Shown piece by piece: positions 48,569 through 55,831 of a stretch of 64,000 nucleotides of DNA (positions are counted from its first letter, which is position 1; the number at the start of each line of letters is the position of its first letter). A model generated the notes under the pieces. It was not told the origin of the DNA. It made no database searches and saw only the letters and a list, made by a program, of their open reading frames with translations. The position numbers were made by a program, and so were the translations under genes. Location: positions 248,001 through 312,000 of the forward strand of contig NZ_CP050177.1 of assembly GCF_011694815.1 (NCBI RefSeq), read 5' to 3'. Origin of the DNA: Streptomyces liangshanensis. GTDB lineage: Bacteria; Actinomycetota; Actinomycetes; Streptomycetales; Streptomycetaceae.

Positions 48569-49561
48569 ATGTCCGAAACGACCTTCCGGATGAACGACAC
48601 GCCCGGCTCCGCCGGTCTCCACGGCCCGTCCTGCCCGTCCTTCCCGGCGGCGACGCCGCTGACCTGCACGGTCCCGAAGGAGTTCGTGCACCGCGCGGCG
48701 GTGGCGGAGGTCCTGCTCACCGGCTGGCGCCGCGTCGACGCCACCCACTTCACCGTGACGGCCCAGTGGCCCCGGCTGCACGGCTTCTACAGCGCCGTCC
48801 AGGGCCGGCACGACCCCCTGCTCACGGCCGAAACCATTCGCCAGGCGGGCGCCCTGCTGTCGCACGCCGAGTTCGGTGTGCCTCTCGGGCATCAGTTCCT
48901 CATGCGGGACCTGTCGTTCACCGTGGACCCGCGGCACCTCGCGGTGACGGGCGTCCCCGCGGACCTCGAACTCGACATCCGCTGCTCCGACATACGCAGA
49001 CGCGGCTCCGAACTGGCCTCGATGCGCTACGAGGCCGTCCTCCACCGGGACGGCCAGATCGTCGCCACCGGAGGCGCCTCCTTCGCGTGCGCCTCCCCCG
49101 CCGTGTACCGGCGGGTGCGCGGGGAGCGCGCCGGTGTCAAATCGTCCGCGCACCGGCCCCCCATGGGGCCGCCCGTACCACCGCCGGACGTCGGCCGCGC
49201 CGCCGCGTCCGACGTGGTGCTCTCCCCCACCGACGACGCCCACGCCTGGCGGCTGCGCACCGACACCACCCACCCGGTGCTCTTCGACCACCCGGTCGAC
49301 CACATACCGGGCATGCTGCTGATCGAGGCGGCCCGCCAGGCCGCCCTGGTGACCCTCGGCTCGGGGGACCACGTCCTGACGAGCTTCACCAGTTCGTTCG
49401 ACCTCTTCGCCGAGCTGGACCTCCCGTGCCGCGTCGAGGCCGGGATCCTGCCCGAGGACTTCGCGGGCCTCTCCTCGGTCCTGGTGACCGGCCGTCAGGG
49501 CGACGCGCAGGTCTTCAGCTGCGTCGTGAACGCGCCCCGGGACCAGGGCCTGCCCGGGTAG
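48569..49561 (+). CDS. afsA: AfsA-type gamma-butyrolactone synthase
   Basis: 330 residues; the ATG at 48569 follows GGGGAGG. Two AfsA hotdog repeats are visible: TVPKEFVHRAAVAEVLLTGWRRVDATHFTVTAQWPR (about 34-70) and LFDHPVDHIPGMLLIEAARQAAL (about 240-265) with the conserved HPxDHxPGMLLIEAxRQ signature. AfsA condenses a beta-ketoacyl thioester with dihydroxyacetone phosphate to begin the butenolide/butyrolactone signal. It is divergent from its likely receptor gene and preceded by an ARE. Homologues sometimes make furan or butenolide signals instead. Confidence 0.93.
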   Translation: MSETTFRMNDTPGSAGLHGPSCPSFPAATPLTCTVPKEFVHRAAVAEVLLTGWRRVDATHFTVTAQWPRLHGFYSAVQGRHDPLLTAETIRQAGALLSHAEFGVPLGHQFLMRDLSFTVDPRHLAVTGVPADLELDIRCSDIRRRGSELASMRYEAVLHRDGQIVATGGASFACASPAVYRRVRGERAGVKSSAHRPPMGPPVPPPDVGRAAASDVVLSPTDDAHAWRLRTDTTHPVLFDHPVDHIPGMLLIEAARQAALVTLGSGDHVLTSFTSSFDLFAELDLPCRVEAGILPEDFAGLSSVLVTGRQGDAQVFSCVVNAPRDQGLPG

Positions 49562-49582
49562 CGGCGTTCGGCCGCCGGACCG

Positions 49583-50623
49583 TCACGGGACCCGGTCCGG
49601 CACGGGGCGCACCGCCGCGTGCTCCTCCACCTCGTCCAGGTACAGGACGGCCCGGGCCGCCGCGTCCTCGCGCTGCGCGGGAGGCACACCGCGCAGCGCG
49701 CGCCGGCGCGAGCCCCGGGTGAGCAGGGCCGGGGACAGGTCCGTCCCCGGCGACAGCAGGAAGGCGCGGGCCCGGGCCCGTACCCCGCGCCGCAGGGTGA
49801 GGTAGAAGCCCAGCGCGACCAGGAAGTTCAGCACCGCCTTGCCCGCGATGCCCGCGACGGACTCCAGGAAGGGCGAGTCGAAGAACCAGTGCATGGCCAT
49901 CGCCGTCAGCAGGCAGAGCAGGGCCGCGAGATGGCGGCGCGGGGCCGGCGGGGAGCGGTGGGCGAGCAGGATCCCCACGCCGGTGCCCGCCACGGCGGTC
50001 ATGGCCCAGTGCGAGCCCACCCCGGTGAGCACCACCCGCGTGGTGAAGGACTGGCCGACGGCCGCGCCCCCGTCGATCCCTCCGGCGACCACCAGCCCGT
50101 TCATCGCGAAGGTCCAGTTCTCCACGACCTGGAAGCCCAGGCCGGTGAAGGCGCCGAGGAAGAAGCCGTCCAGCGGACCGCGGACCAGCCGCCGCGAGCC
50201 GAGCGCGATGAGCAGCACCCCGGACACCTTGAGGAGTTCCTCGTTCAGCGGGGCGGTGAGGGCCGCGCCCCACCGGGTGCCGAAGTCGATCCCGGCGGTC
50301 TTGAACCAGACCCCCTGGAGCCCGGTGTTGGCGACGATCGCGCTGCCCGTCGCCGCGGTGCCGCCCCAGAGGACGGCGCTCCAGGCCCAGGGGCGGGGCG
50401 GCGGCCGCAGGGGACGTACCTGTTCCAGGATCCCCACCCCCACGAGGACGGTGAGCAGGAGCAGCACCGCGGCCAGCAGGGCGGACCCGGGGAAGACCCG
50501 GATCAGGCCCGAGAACTCGTAGACGATCAGCGCCGCGCCGGCCAGGCAGAGGAACGCCCACGTCAGGCCCACGACCCGGCGCCCGGCGGACGCGCGGAGG
50601 GTGGCCACCGGGGCCGGGGTCAC
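49583..50623 (-). CDS. PrsW family intramembrane metalloprotease
   Basis: 346 residues from a GTG at 50623 overlapping the previous gene (GTGA). Eight or so transmembrane segments. PrsW motifs are APLNEELLKVSGVL (EExxK type), FTGLGFQVVENWTFA (FxxxEN) and AMHWFFDSP (His). Such proteases cleave anti-sigma factors or processed membrane substrates. The upstream single-pass protein encoded at 50620 is a natural candidate partner or substrate. The C-terminal 60 residues are cytoplasmic and charged. Confidence 0.88.
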   Translation of the reverse strand: MTPAPVATLRASAGRRVVGLTWAFLCLAGAALIVYEFSGLIRVFPGSALLAAVLLLLTVLVGVGILEQVRPLRPPPRPWAWSAVLWGGTAATGSAIVANTGLQGVWFKTAGIDFGTRWGAALTAPLNEELLKVSGVLLIALGSRRLVRGPLDGFFLGAFTGLGFQVVENWTFAMNGLVVAGGIDGGAAVGQSFTTRVVLTGVGSHWAMTAVAGTGVGILLAHRSPPAPRRHLAALLCLLTAMAMHWFFDSPFLESVAGIAGKAVLNFLVALGFYLTLRRGVRARARAFLLSPGTDLSPALLTRGSRRRALRGVPPAQREDAAARAVLYLDEVEEHAAVRPVPDRVP

Positions 50624-51228
50624 AGGACGGCTCCGGGGAAGGCGACCTCGCGGGACTGCGCGAGCCCGTCGGAGAGGGCGCCGGGGTCGGCGTCCGGCTC
50701 GGCCAGTACGGTGATCTCCACGGCGTAGTCCTGCCCGGGCGACACCCACACGGCGGCCCGGCCCGCGCGCCCGTCCCTGCGCAGTGTGCCGGTCGCGCCG
50801 GGCGCTCCCCCGGCGCTGGTGGCCGTGGTCGGCGGGCCCAGCACACTGTCGCTGTCCACCGCCGACTGGATCCGGCGCAGCCCCGGCCACAGCTCTCCGG
50901 CGTCGGCGGTGGTGGTGAGCGGGACGGCGACGTAACTGGCGGTGAAGTCGACGCCGTCGCGGGAGAGGGACAGGCCGCTGCCGGTGTCGCTCCCGGCCTT
51001 GCTCAGCTGCCAGCCCTCGCCCACCACCCGCAGGACGAGGGTGTCGTCGCCGGGACCCAGGACCAGTTCGGTGTTGTCGCGGACGGGTTCGTCGTCGTCC
51101 AGGGCGCCGTCGGCCAGCGACCAGCCGACGGTCAGCGCCAGCACGACGAGGAGGATGCCCGCGACGGCCCACCGCGTCGACCGGGACGGCGGCGCCGGCG
51201 GGCGTCGTGTGACGGGTGCGTCGACCAT
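50620..51228 (-). CDS. Single-pass membrane protein of unknown function
   Basis: 202 residues. A short cytoplasmic N-terminus with RRPPAPPSRSTRW is followed by one transmembrane helix (WAVAGILLVVLALTVGWSLA, about 20-39). The extracellular acidic domain of about 160 residues (DDDEPVRDNTELVLGPGDDTLVLRVVGEGW, WVSPGQDYAVEITVLAEP) is probably beta-rich. No catalytic motif is recognised. It is coupled by GTGA overlap to the PrsW gene, so it may be the protease substrate or regulator. Confidence 0.75.
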   Translation of the reverse strand: MVDAPVTRRPPAPPSRSTRWAVAGILLVVLALTVGWSLADGALDDDEPVRDNTELVLGPGDDTLVLRVVGEGWQLSKAGSDTGSGLSLSRDGVDFTASYVAVPLTTTADAGELWPGLRRIQSAVDSDSVLGPPTTATSAGGAPGATGTLRRDGRAGRAAVWVSPGQDYAVEITVLAEPDADPGALSDGLAQSREVAFPGAVL

Positions 51229-51252
51229 GACCCTGTGCCCGTGCCCGTCCCC

Positions 51253-51819
51253 TTACTTCCCCGCTTCCTCCCGGGCGTCGTGCCGCAGGGGGGTGAGCTG
51301 CTGGATGTCGTAGCGCACGCGCAGCTCGGCGATGGCGCCCGGGTCGGGCGCGCCGTCCTCCTTGAGGATGTCGAGCAGTTCCTCGAAGTACCGCTCGTGG
51401 TCGGTGGGCGGGGACGACTGGAAGAACATGCGCGCGGGGTCCTCGCCCCGGTTGGCGAAGGCATGCGGGCATCCGGGCGGGACGACGATGACGGTGCCCG
51501 CCGTCGCCCGTACGACCTTGAGGCCGGAGGCGGACTCCCAGTGCCGCCAGTCGTCGCTGAGCACGCGCGGTTCAAAGGCGAGGACGTCCAGCTCGCCGTC
51601 GAGGACGTAGAACAGTTCCTCGCTGTGGGCGTGCCGGTGGGCGCCCACGTCGAAGCCGGGCGGGACGACGACCTCGAAGCTGGAGGACACCCGGGAGTGT
51701 TCGCCGGTGACCTTGAAGGTCACTTCCTGGGAGGCGGTACGGACGGTCGTTCCGCCGCCGGGCGGGACGACCAGGCCTTCGGTGCGCGCGAGCCCGGCCC
51801 GCTCGGTCAGTCGGGTCAT
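51253..51819 (-). CDS. Cupin-domain protein, candidate THN monooxygenase (MomA-like)
   Basis: 188 residues, one cupin. Metal-binding motif 1 is GAHRHAHSEELFYVLDGELDV (HxHxxxEE) and motif 2 GTVIVVPPGCPHAFANRG with the third His. It is third in an operon behind the type III PKS and P450-like genes. In several Streptomyces, a cupin protein beside RppA oxidises 1,3,6,8-tetrahydroxynaphthalene to flaviolin. The same role is likely here from position and fold, but is not proved by sequence. Confidence 0.85.
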   Translation of the reverse strand: MTRLTERAGLARTEGLVVPPGGGTTVRTASQEVTFKVTGEHSRVSSSFEVVVPPGFDVGAHRHAHSEELFYVLDGELDVLAFEPRVLSDDWRHWESASGLKVVRATAGTVIVVPPGCPHAFANRGEDPARMFFQSSPPTDHERYFEELLDILKEDGAPDPGAIAELRVRYDIQQLTPLRHDAREEAGK

Positions 51820-51910
51820 GCGGATCCTCCGGGAGGAGACGGGACAAGAGGACGGCTGAGGAGGGAAGGGGGAAGGGGGAAAGGGGGAGAGACGGTGCGG
51901 GTCGGGCCGC

Positions 51911-53122
51911 TCACCAGAGGACGGGCAGCGCCTCGGGACCGCGGAGCAGGCCCCCGCGCCGCGGGCGCAGCGCGTCCGGCGGCACGGCGAGCCGCAGCCG
52001 CGGCAGCCGGTCCAGCAGGCTCGCGCCCATGGCCGTGGACCCCAGCCGGGCGAGCACCGGGCCGATGAGGTGGTGCGGTCCGGGGTCCGGGGCCCCGTCG
52101 TCGGTGGGGTACGGGACGTAGACGGCTTCGCCGGCCCGGATCCGTACCCCCCGGACCGTCACGTCCTCGGCGGCGATCCGGTCGAGGCGCACACGCTCGC
52201 GGTACGGGACGAGGCACAGCAGTTCCTCGACGGCCCCCGGCAGCAGCCCGGGCTCCGCGCGCAGGCGCGCCATGTGGTCGGGGTGGGTGAGCAGCGCGTG
52301 GAGGAGGGTGGCGCCGTGGGCGGTGACCGCGTGGGTGGCGCTGATCTGCACGAGGACGGCGGCCGCGGCCGCCTCCTCGGACGTCAGCTCGTCCGTCTCC
52401 ACCGCGCGGGCCAGGACCGCCACGAGATCGTCGCCCTGCGTGCGGCGCCGGGCGAGGACGCCGGTGAAGTAGGCGTCGATCTCGGCCCTGGCCCGGTCGC
52501 GCGGGGCGCGGTGCGGGGCGGTCAGGAGGATGCCGGTCCACCGGTGCGTCAGGAGCCGGTCGTGCGGGGGCACGCCCGTGATCCCGCCGACCACGGCCGA
52601 CGCCAGCGGCCCGTTGATCCGCTCCGTCAGGTCGGCGGGGCCGCCCGCCCGGAGCATGGCGTCGACGAGGTCGTCCATGATCCGCCGGGCGCGCTCCTCG
52701 GCGCGGGCGAGGGCCGGCGCGGAGAGCGCCTCGGCGAGCGGGCGGCGCAGCCGCTCGGGGGCGGGCGGGCCGGCGGGGCCCAGGGCCGCGTCGAGGGGGA
52801 CGAAGTGCGGGGGTGTCCGGGTGTCGTCGTGTCCGGTACGGGCCCGGCGGCCGGGGTGCGCGTCGCCGGTGACGAGCGCGGCGTCCTCGTGCCGGGTGAT
52901 CAGCCAGGCGCGTCCCGCGCCGTCCGGGAGCTCGATCGGGCCGACGGGGTCCTCGCGCAGGCGTTCGACGGGGACGGGGTCGAGGTCCGGTCCGGAGGGA
53001 TGCGGCACCGACCAGAAGCGGACGGGGCGCGGGTCCTCCCGCGCGGCCGGCCCCGACCACGGCGGCCCGGTGTCGGGGGTGTCCCGCGGGTGGGCCGCCG
53101 TCTCGGGTGTGTCGGTGCTCAT
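51911..53122 (-). CDS. CYP158-like P450 homologue without heme-cysteine region
   Basis: 403 residues, adjacent to rppA as CYP158A2 is. The C-terminus LRLAVPPDALRPRRGGLLRGPEALPVLW matches that family, but key P450 elements are lost. The ExxR motif is E300-LL-C303. The heme-binding segment FGxGxHxCxG is absent apart from H350-H-L-I-G354, so the Cys ligand is Leu, with roughly 25 residues missing between VYVPYPTDDG and PHHLIG. The I-helix AGxxTT reads SATHAV, and the C-helix His is gone. The frame is intact and in step with rppA (1-bp gap). It is therefore a pseudo-P450, perhaps a scaffold or helper like EryCII/DesVIII, or decaying. Confidence 0.88.
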   Translation of the reverse strand: MSTDTPETAAHPRDTPDTGPPWSGPAAREDPRPVRFWSVPHPSGPDLDPVPVERLREDPVGPIELPDGAGRAWLITRHEDAALVTGDAHPGRRARTGHDDTRTPPHFVPLDAALGPAGPPAPERLRRPLAEALSAPALARAEERARRIMDDLVDAMLRAGGPADLTERINGPLASAVVGGITGVPPHDRLLTHRWTGILLTAPHRAPRDRARAEIDAYFTGVLARRRTQGDDLVAVLARAVETDELTSEEAAAAAVLVQISATHAVTAHGATLLHALLTHPDHMARLRAEPGLLPGAVEELLCLVPYRERVRLDRIAAEDVTVRGVRIRAGEAVYVPYPTDDGAPDPGPHHLIGPVLARLGSTAMGASLLDRLPRLRLAVPPDALRPRRGGLLRGPEALPVLW

Positions 53123-53123
53123 C

Positions 53124-54260
53124 TCAGCTCACCGGTTCCGTCGCGGACTCCCGGCCGGCGTGGGCCGGGGTGGTCAGGACGTGCCGCGCGGACAGGGCGG
53201 GCCCGGCGAGGGAGTCGGTGGACCAGCGTCCGAGGGCCATCTCGGCGGTGATGCCGGGGCCGAAGCCCGCGATGATCCCGGTGGCGCCGTCCTCGACGCC
53301 GCCCTCGTCGAACAGCCTGCGGACCGCGTCGAGGACCACGGCGCTGGCGATGTTGCCGTACTCGGTGAGGGTGGCGCGGCTGAACCGGAACGCCTCGGGC
53401 GGGACCTCCAGGAAGTGGCTGAGGTCGTCCAGGATGCGGGGGCCGCCCGCGTGGATGATGTAGAAGTCGAGGGCCGCCGCGTCCCAGCCGTGCTGGACGG
53501 CCATCGCGCGGAGCGCGGGGGCGAGGGGTTCCATGGTGCCGGGCACCCGCTTGTCCAGCAGGAAGTGGAAGCCGGTCGCCCGGACGCTGTAGGCGATCCA
53601 GTCGGTCGTGTCGGGCACGAGGTGCGAGCCGTTGCGCTCCAGCGCGATGCCGGTGCCACCCTTGCCGCGGACGACGGCGGCGGCCACGGCGTCGCCGAAG
53701 AGGCCGTTGGAGAGCAGCGAGCCGACCCCGAGATCGGTGGGCTGGTAGCAGAGCGAACAGAATTCGCACGCCACGATGAGCACGTTCGCGTCCGGGTACG
53801 CCTGGCAGAAGTCGTGCGCCCGGTTGACGGCGGCGCCGCCCGCCGCGCAGCCGAGCTGGGCGATCGGCAACTGCCGCGTGTGGCTGGGGAAGTCCATGGT
53901 GTTGATCAGCCAGGCGGTCAGCGACGGCATCATGAAGCCCGTGCACGAGACGTAGATGATCAGGTCGATGTCGGAGGCGCGCAGTTCCGCGTGGTCCAGG
54001 GCCCGGTTCACCACCGCGGGCACCCGCGCCTTCGCCTCGGCCTCGTACGTCCGGTTGCGGTCCTCGAAGCCGGGGTGGCGGAGGGTCTCCTCGATGGGCC
54101 GGACGAGGTGGCGTTTGGCCACGCCGGTGTTCTCGATCAGCCGGAGCGCCAGGGGTAGTTGCGGGTGGTCGGCGTGGAGCGACCGCGCCAGGGCGAGGGT
54201 GTCCTCCATGGTAATCACATGCTCGGGAACCGACACATCGGGCTTACACAGAGTCGCCAC
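53124..54260 (-). CDS. rppA: Type III polyketide synthase, 1,3,6,8-tetrahydroxynaphthalene synthase
   Basis: 378 residues from a GTG with GAAGGAG upstream. The catalytic triad is Cys138 (AQLGCAAGGAAVNRA), His in IIHAGGPRILDDL and Asn in EYGNIASAVV. Cys106 in YVSCTGFMMPS is at the exact RppA position where it steers pentaketide formation. It condenses five malonyl-CoA to THN, the precursor of flaviolin and HPQ melanin pigments. It leads a three-gene operon with the P450-like and cupin genes. With a defective P450, flaviolin dimerisation is not expected from this locus. Confidence 0.95.
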   Translation of the reverse strand: MATLCKPDVSVPEHVITMEDTLALARSLHADHPQLPLALRLIENTGVAKRHLVRPIEETLRHPGFEDRNRTYEAEAKARVPAVVNRALDHAELRASDIDLIIYVSCTGFMMPSLTAWLINTMDFPSHTRQLPIAQLGCAAGGAAVNRAHDFCQAYPDANVLIVACEFCSLCYQPTDLGVGSLLSNGLFGDAVAAAVVRGKGGTGIALERNGSHLVPDTTDWIAYSVRATGFHFLLDKRVPGTMEPLAPALRAMAVQHGWDAAALDFYIIHAGGPRILDDLSHFLEVPPEAFRFSRATLTEYGNIASAVVLDAVRRLFDEGGVEDGATGIIAGFGPGITAEMALGRWSTDSLAGPALSARHVLTTPAHAGRESATEPVS

Positions 54261-54691
54261 GACGCGCTCTCCTTCGTTGGTGTTCGCTGGGAACTGCGGC
54301 CCACACTCTGTGGTGGTCCACCACCCCGCAACCCGGGAAACAGCCGGGAATCGGCTGCCGGGAGCAGCGTCAGGGAAGCGAGGGGGCGGGATCCGAAGGA
54401 CCGTCAGGGATCTTACCTATGACTACGGAACGTAAGCGCGAAATCGGCGCATCGTCCGTTCGTGGGCGCGGCGCCCCGGCCTCGGCCCTGGTCGTCACGC
54501 GCCGGGCGGGCCGGATGCCGAAAACCGGCCATCGCGCTCCGGTGACACCATGGGGTCCAGGGATCGCGGAGACCTCTCCCCGTCCCGACGATTTGGCGCG
54601 GGGGAGACATTCGGCGAGTCGTTGAGCCCTATAGTACGGGCTGGGCGGTTTGTTTTGTGCTGGTCAACGGGGCTGCGCGGAAGGGTCTTTC
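54261..54691. other. Divergent intergenic region rppA / second receptor gene
   Basis: 431 bp without a convincing gene. It holds the rppA leader, a palindrome GTGGTGGTCCACCAC (about 54309-54323), a CTTAC...GTAAG inverted repeat (54412-54416/54432-54436) near a TAAGAT that could be an rppA -10 box on the minus strand, and the ARE-like site at 54630. Confidence 0.5.
54630..54657 (+). promoter_or_regulatory. ARE-like site before the second receptor gene
   Basis: TATAGTACGGGCTGGGCGGTTTGTTTTG: the right half CGGTTTGTTT is a perfect ARE half-site and the left half (ATAGTACGG) is degenerate. It lies 35 bp before the ATG at 54692. Confidence 0.65.
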
Positions 54692-55333
54692 ATGGCAACA
54701 CAGGAGCGCGCCATCCGGACGCGCATGGCGATTCTGGAGGCGGCCGGCGCGGTCTTCGACGAGTACGGCTACTCCTCCACGACCCTCACCATGGTGCTGG
54801 AGCGCGCTCAGGTCACCAAGGGCGCCCTGTACTTCCACTTCCAGTCGAAGGAAGCCCTGGCCCAGGCGGTCCTGGACGAGCAGGTGCAGCTCGGCACCGT
54901 ACCCCCGCAGGCCTGCAAGCTCCAGGAGGTCATCGACATGACCTTCGCGGTGGCCCACCGGCTCCTGGACAACGCGCTGCTCCGGGGCAGTGTCCGGCTC
55001 ACCGTCGACCAGAGCGCCCCTCCCGGTGTCGACCACAGCGGCCCCTTCCGCCAGTGGCCCGTCCACCTGGTGTCGTTGATGGAAGAGGCACGCGCGCAGG
55101 GTGAGTTGCTCCCCAGCGTGCGCCCGCAGGAGACGGTGGAGCTGCTGGTGGGCGCGTTCGCCGGGATCCAGCTGATGTCCCGCGCGCTGACGGACCGCGA
55201 GGACCTCGGGCGGCGCATATCGATCCTGTGGGGGCACATCCTGCCGAGTCTCGCGGTGCCCGGCCTGATGCCGAGCATCGACACCGCGCCCGACCGCGGG
55301 GCGCGGGTGACCGCGGCGATGGTCGCGGTCTGA
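54692..55333 (+). CDS. ArpA/ScbR-like TetR regulator (second receptor homologue)
   Basis: 213 residues; the ATG at 54692 follows GGAAGGG. N-terminal helix-turn-helix QERAIRTRMAILEAAGAVFDEYGY and SSTTLTMVLERAQVTKGALYFHFQSKEALAQAVLDEQ are diagnostic of the butyrolactone receptor family. The ligand domain has Trp in HSGPFRQWPVHLVSLMEEARAQGELLPSV. It has no afsA beside it, so it may be a pseudo-receptor that senses endogenous antibiotics. It is divergent from rppA, making the pigment operon one possible target. An ARE-like site suggests self-regulation or control by the receptor encoded at 47530. Confidence 0.92.
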   Translation: MATQERAIRTRMAILEAAGAVFDEYGYSSTTLTMVLERAQVTKGALYFHFQSKEALAQAVLDEQVQLGTVPPQACKLQEVIDMTFAVAHRLLDNALLRGSVRLTVDQSAPPGVDHSGPFRQWPVHLVSLMEEARAQGELLPSVRPQETVELLVGAFAGIQLMSRALTDREDLGRRISILWGHILPSLAVPGLMPSIDTAPDRGARVTAAMVAV

Positions 55334-55464
55334 CCCGTCCCGTACCGCTCCCGGGCGGGTACGCACCGTCACCGCCAGGGGCGCTCCGGCGGGCGCGCGG
55401 CACCCCTCCCGGAATAGGAGAGGGGCTCCCGGCGCTTCAGTTAAGGGCTTAGGGTGGCGAGTGC

Positions 55465-55655
55465 AGTTGGTTCGCCCTGTCAGCCAGGCAGCGGCGTCGT
55501 AAGAGGGAACCCGGTGCGAATCCGGGACTGCCCCGCAGCGGTGAGTGGGAACGACCGCCGTCATGAGCACTGGATCCGACCGGGTCCGGGAAGCGACGGC
55601 CAGTAGGTGTCTCGTCCGACGAGACGTGCCCGCGAGTCCGAAGACCTGCCACTGC
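55465..55655 (+). promoter_or_regulatory. Cobalamin riboswitch of metE
   Basis: It has the conserved core GGGAACCCGGTGCGAATCC, then GACTGCCCCGCAGCGGTGA, and the B12 box GAGTCCGAAGACCTGCC at about 55634-55650. Arms near 55465 (AGTTGGTTCGCCC) begin the P1/P2 region. It lies 177 bp before metE. When adenosyl/methylcobalamin is available it should shut off metE in favour of B12-dependent MetH. It fills most of the 498-bp gap 55334-55831. Confidence 0.93.
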
Positions 55656-55831
55656 CCGCGTACGAACACCGTGCGCGGAGATCCCGGTGACCTCGTGGGC
55701 GGGTCGGCGTACATATCAGGCGGTCGCGTGTTCCCGTACAGCCATGGGACGTGACCCGCCCGATCTGTGGCTCCTCTCGCGCCCTCGACCGTCCCCGGGA
55801 CGGCAGAGAACCGCTCGCGAAGGAGAGTTCT

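Noticed and set aside
46508..49561. Regulators of the trp-like cluster by proximity
   Set aside because: They lie over 4 kb beyond the cluster edge, with unrelated genes between and their own ARE network. A link is possible, but nothing in the sequence shows it.
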